Origin: an uncultured Lachnospiraceae bacterium | GTDB taxonomy: Bacteria > Bacillota_A > Clostridia > Lachnospirales > Lachnospiraceae | NCBI GenBank assembly: GCA_902787595.1 | Contig: CADAHD010000016.1 | Location: 1 to 15,213, forward strand | DNA: 15,213 nucleotides | Direction of reading: 5' to 3' | Shown here: in pieces, positions 14,166 to 15,213 of the stretch | Position numbering within the stretch: the stretch's first letter is position 1 | Layout of the letters: the number at the start of each line of letters is the position of its first letter | Position numbers and translations under genes: made by a program | Notes under the pieces: model-generated | The model's database searches: none | Told to the model about the DNA's origin: nothing | The model's input: only the letters and a program-made list of their open reading frames with translations

Positions 14166-15213
14166 ATGAGTGAGAAGAAGATTAAAAAACGCTATAAGGA
14201 TCTGAAGTTCATGGCCAGACAATATGTGGCCGGTGTTCTTATGGTTGCGCTTCTTTTCAACATATTACCGGAAATACTGACTCCGGGGCTGTCTAAAGTT
14301 TATGCGGTTAGTATATCGGAGCTTATATTAAGCGCATTTGTAGGCAGCAATTTAGACGATGCTGCTAATTACGATATGCTGAATACCGGACTCATCGAAG
14401 ATGCAGTACGCGACTGTCACCGTCCTGATACCAGATGGAGTGATATAAAGATGCAGGATGTACTGGCTGCGCTGGGTGATGTTATAGCGGATGATGCTGT
14501 GGATCCTGCAGATGAAACAAAGACAATAAAGATCAATCCATGGACAGATGAGAGCGAAGCGTCTCCCGGATCACCCTATGCACCGGGTGTTGATTATAAT
14601 TCACAGGCTATGAACAGTGAGTATACTCTGGGACAGCTTATCATTGATTATATCCGCAGTGTGGAAACTCTTGCTATGGATTTCTCCGATGAAGAGATAC
14701 TGGATATGTATGAACAGCTTGCCGGAGGTGATGACGGGGATCCCATAGTCGATTACGATGCGCTGATCGAGCTTATGCGTTCCGCTGCTCAGGCAGGAAA
14801 GACGAGCGGCTATGCGGATATGGAAGGGACCGATGTCCTGAGTTACCGCGATATGATAAGTTATTCGAACTTTATCAGAAGCAGGGGTACCCCTCTTCCG
14901 GGAGGATATCTGTTTATAGGTACATGGATCATAAATGCCCAGAATCTTAATGCAACATTCTACAGGGCAGCTGTACAATCCATGTCGGATTATGATCAGC
15001 AGATAGATCTGTACAAATCCGAGCTGGCCGGCAATAACTGGAGAAATATAGCGGGAGCTTCGGGGCTTGAGTATATACTGCCGATATCGGAAACGATTCC
15101 CGATAAGGAGATAAAAGACTGCTGGGTTTCAGTATTTGTAGGTGAAAACGGAAAAAAGGGTGTTAAGAACCCTAATGGTGACATTATCGTACCGGCAAAT
15201 TACGATGATATTG
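14166..15213 (+). CDS. Secreted protein of unknown function (3' end outside window)
   Basis: At least 349 codons, still open at the window edge. An in-frame TAG at 14160-14162 makes ATG 14166 the earliest start. The N terminus is a signal peptide with a lysine-rich region (MSEKKIKKRYKDLK), a hydrophobic core VAGVLMVALLF and a probable cut after KVYA (residue 47). It resembles the signal peptide of the upstream TolC-like protein in length and in the VLM..LLF core. An alternative start at 14211 has AAGGA at 14196-14200 and would leave a normal leader if site D is the promoter. The mature protein is acidic and mixed helical, with no recognised domain; 'RGTPLPGGYLFIGTWIINAQ' is a distinctive stretch. 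Its promoter type places it in the same regulon as the preceding operon. Confidence 0.78.
   Translation, partial: MSEKKIKKRYKDLKFMARQYVAGVLMVALLFNILPEILTPGLSKVYAVSISELILSAFVGSNLDDAANYDMLNTGLIEDAVRDCHRPDTRWSDIKMQDVLAALGDVIADDAVDPADETKTIKINPWTDESEASPGSPYAPGVDYNSQAMNSEYTLGQLIIDYIRSVETLAMDFSDEEILDMYEQLAGGDDGDPIVDYDALIELMRSAAQAGKTSGYADMEGTDVLSYRDMISYSNFIRSRGTPLPGGYLFIGTWIINAQNLNATFYRAAVQSMSDYDQQIDLYKSELAGNNWRNIAGASGLEYILPISETIPDKEIKDCWVSVFVGENGKKGVKNPNGDIIVPANYDDI
14196..14200 (+). promoter_or_regulatory. AAGGA ribosome binding site candidate supporting an alternative start at 14211
   Basis: AAGGA lies ten bases before an in-frame ATG at 14211. If transcription starts near 14166 as site D predicts, this is the only Shine-Dalgarno-like sequence in the leader, and the -10-to-ATG distance becomes 57 bases, close to the 58 bases at sites A and B. 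The competing evidence is that the 15 residues before it form a lysine-rich region similar to that of the TolC-like protein. Confidence 0.4.

Noticed and set aside
1..15213. Mobile elements, tRNA, rRNA or CRISPR arrays
   Set aside because: No transposase or integrase coding sequence, terminal inverted repeats, tRNA cloverleaf or repeat-spacer array was recognised on either strand by reading.

Overview
The window looks like a chromosomal segment of a low-to-moderate GC Gram-positive anaerobe, most likely a member of the Clostridia close to Lachnospiraceae. This rests on GC near 45%, frequent AGA/AGG/ATA codons, strong AAGGAG-type ribosome binding sites, short lipoproteins, a LytS-type kinase, and a response regulator with a SARP-like output domain. 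No database search was possible, so the taxonomic call is an inference. All genes found are on the + strand.

Layout. Positions 2-724 hold the end of a family 2 glycosyltransferase and a 73-residue helical protein. Positions 757-3341 form a signalling operon: a lipoprotein, a LytS-type histidine kinase with almost no sensor region, a second lipoprotein related to the first, and a response regulator joining a receiver to a SARP/OmpR-type winged helix. A small single-pass membrane protein follows (3451-3732). Positions 3821-14104 form a tightly packed five-gene operon. It encodes a 601-residue protein with an N-terminal motif I associate with phage-tail-like and contractile injection gene clusters, a membrane-anchored protein that may be a pseudokinase, a polytopic receptor-like protein ending in a degenerate class III nucleotide cyclase domain plus a TPR-like tail, a membrane-anchored MORN-repeat protein, and a 1291-residue exported protein with a TolC-like helical region followed by a very long coiled coil. 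A further secreted protein begins at 14166 and runs off the end.

The most informative signal is regulatory. Four intergenic regions (757-788, 3367-3398, 3751-3782, 14128-14159) share one geometry: TTGC, 7 bases, TTGC, 11 bases, then a -10-like hexamer beginning TAT. None has a good -35 box at normal spacing. SARP/OmpR-type activators are known to bind direct repeats with an 11-bp period just upstream of the -10 box. The simplest reading is that the response regulator encoded here activates its own operon, the small membrane protein, the large operon and the gene at 14166.

Working model (inference): a self-contained, two-component-controlled envelope machine. It would combine a tail- or baseplate-like protein, a pseudokinase and a pseudocyclase as signalling or scaffolding parts, and a TolC-like/coiled-coil exported protein spanning the cell wall. 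No sheath, tube or ATPase gene lies inside the window, so the link to a contractile system remains a hypothesis that flanking sequence would test.
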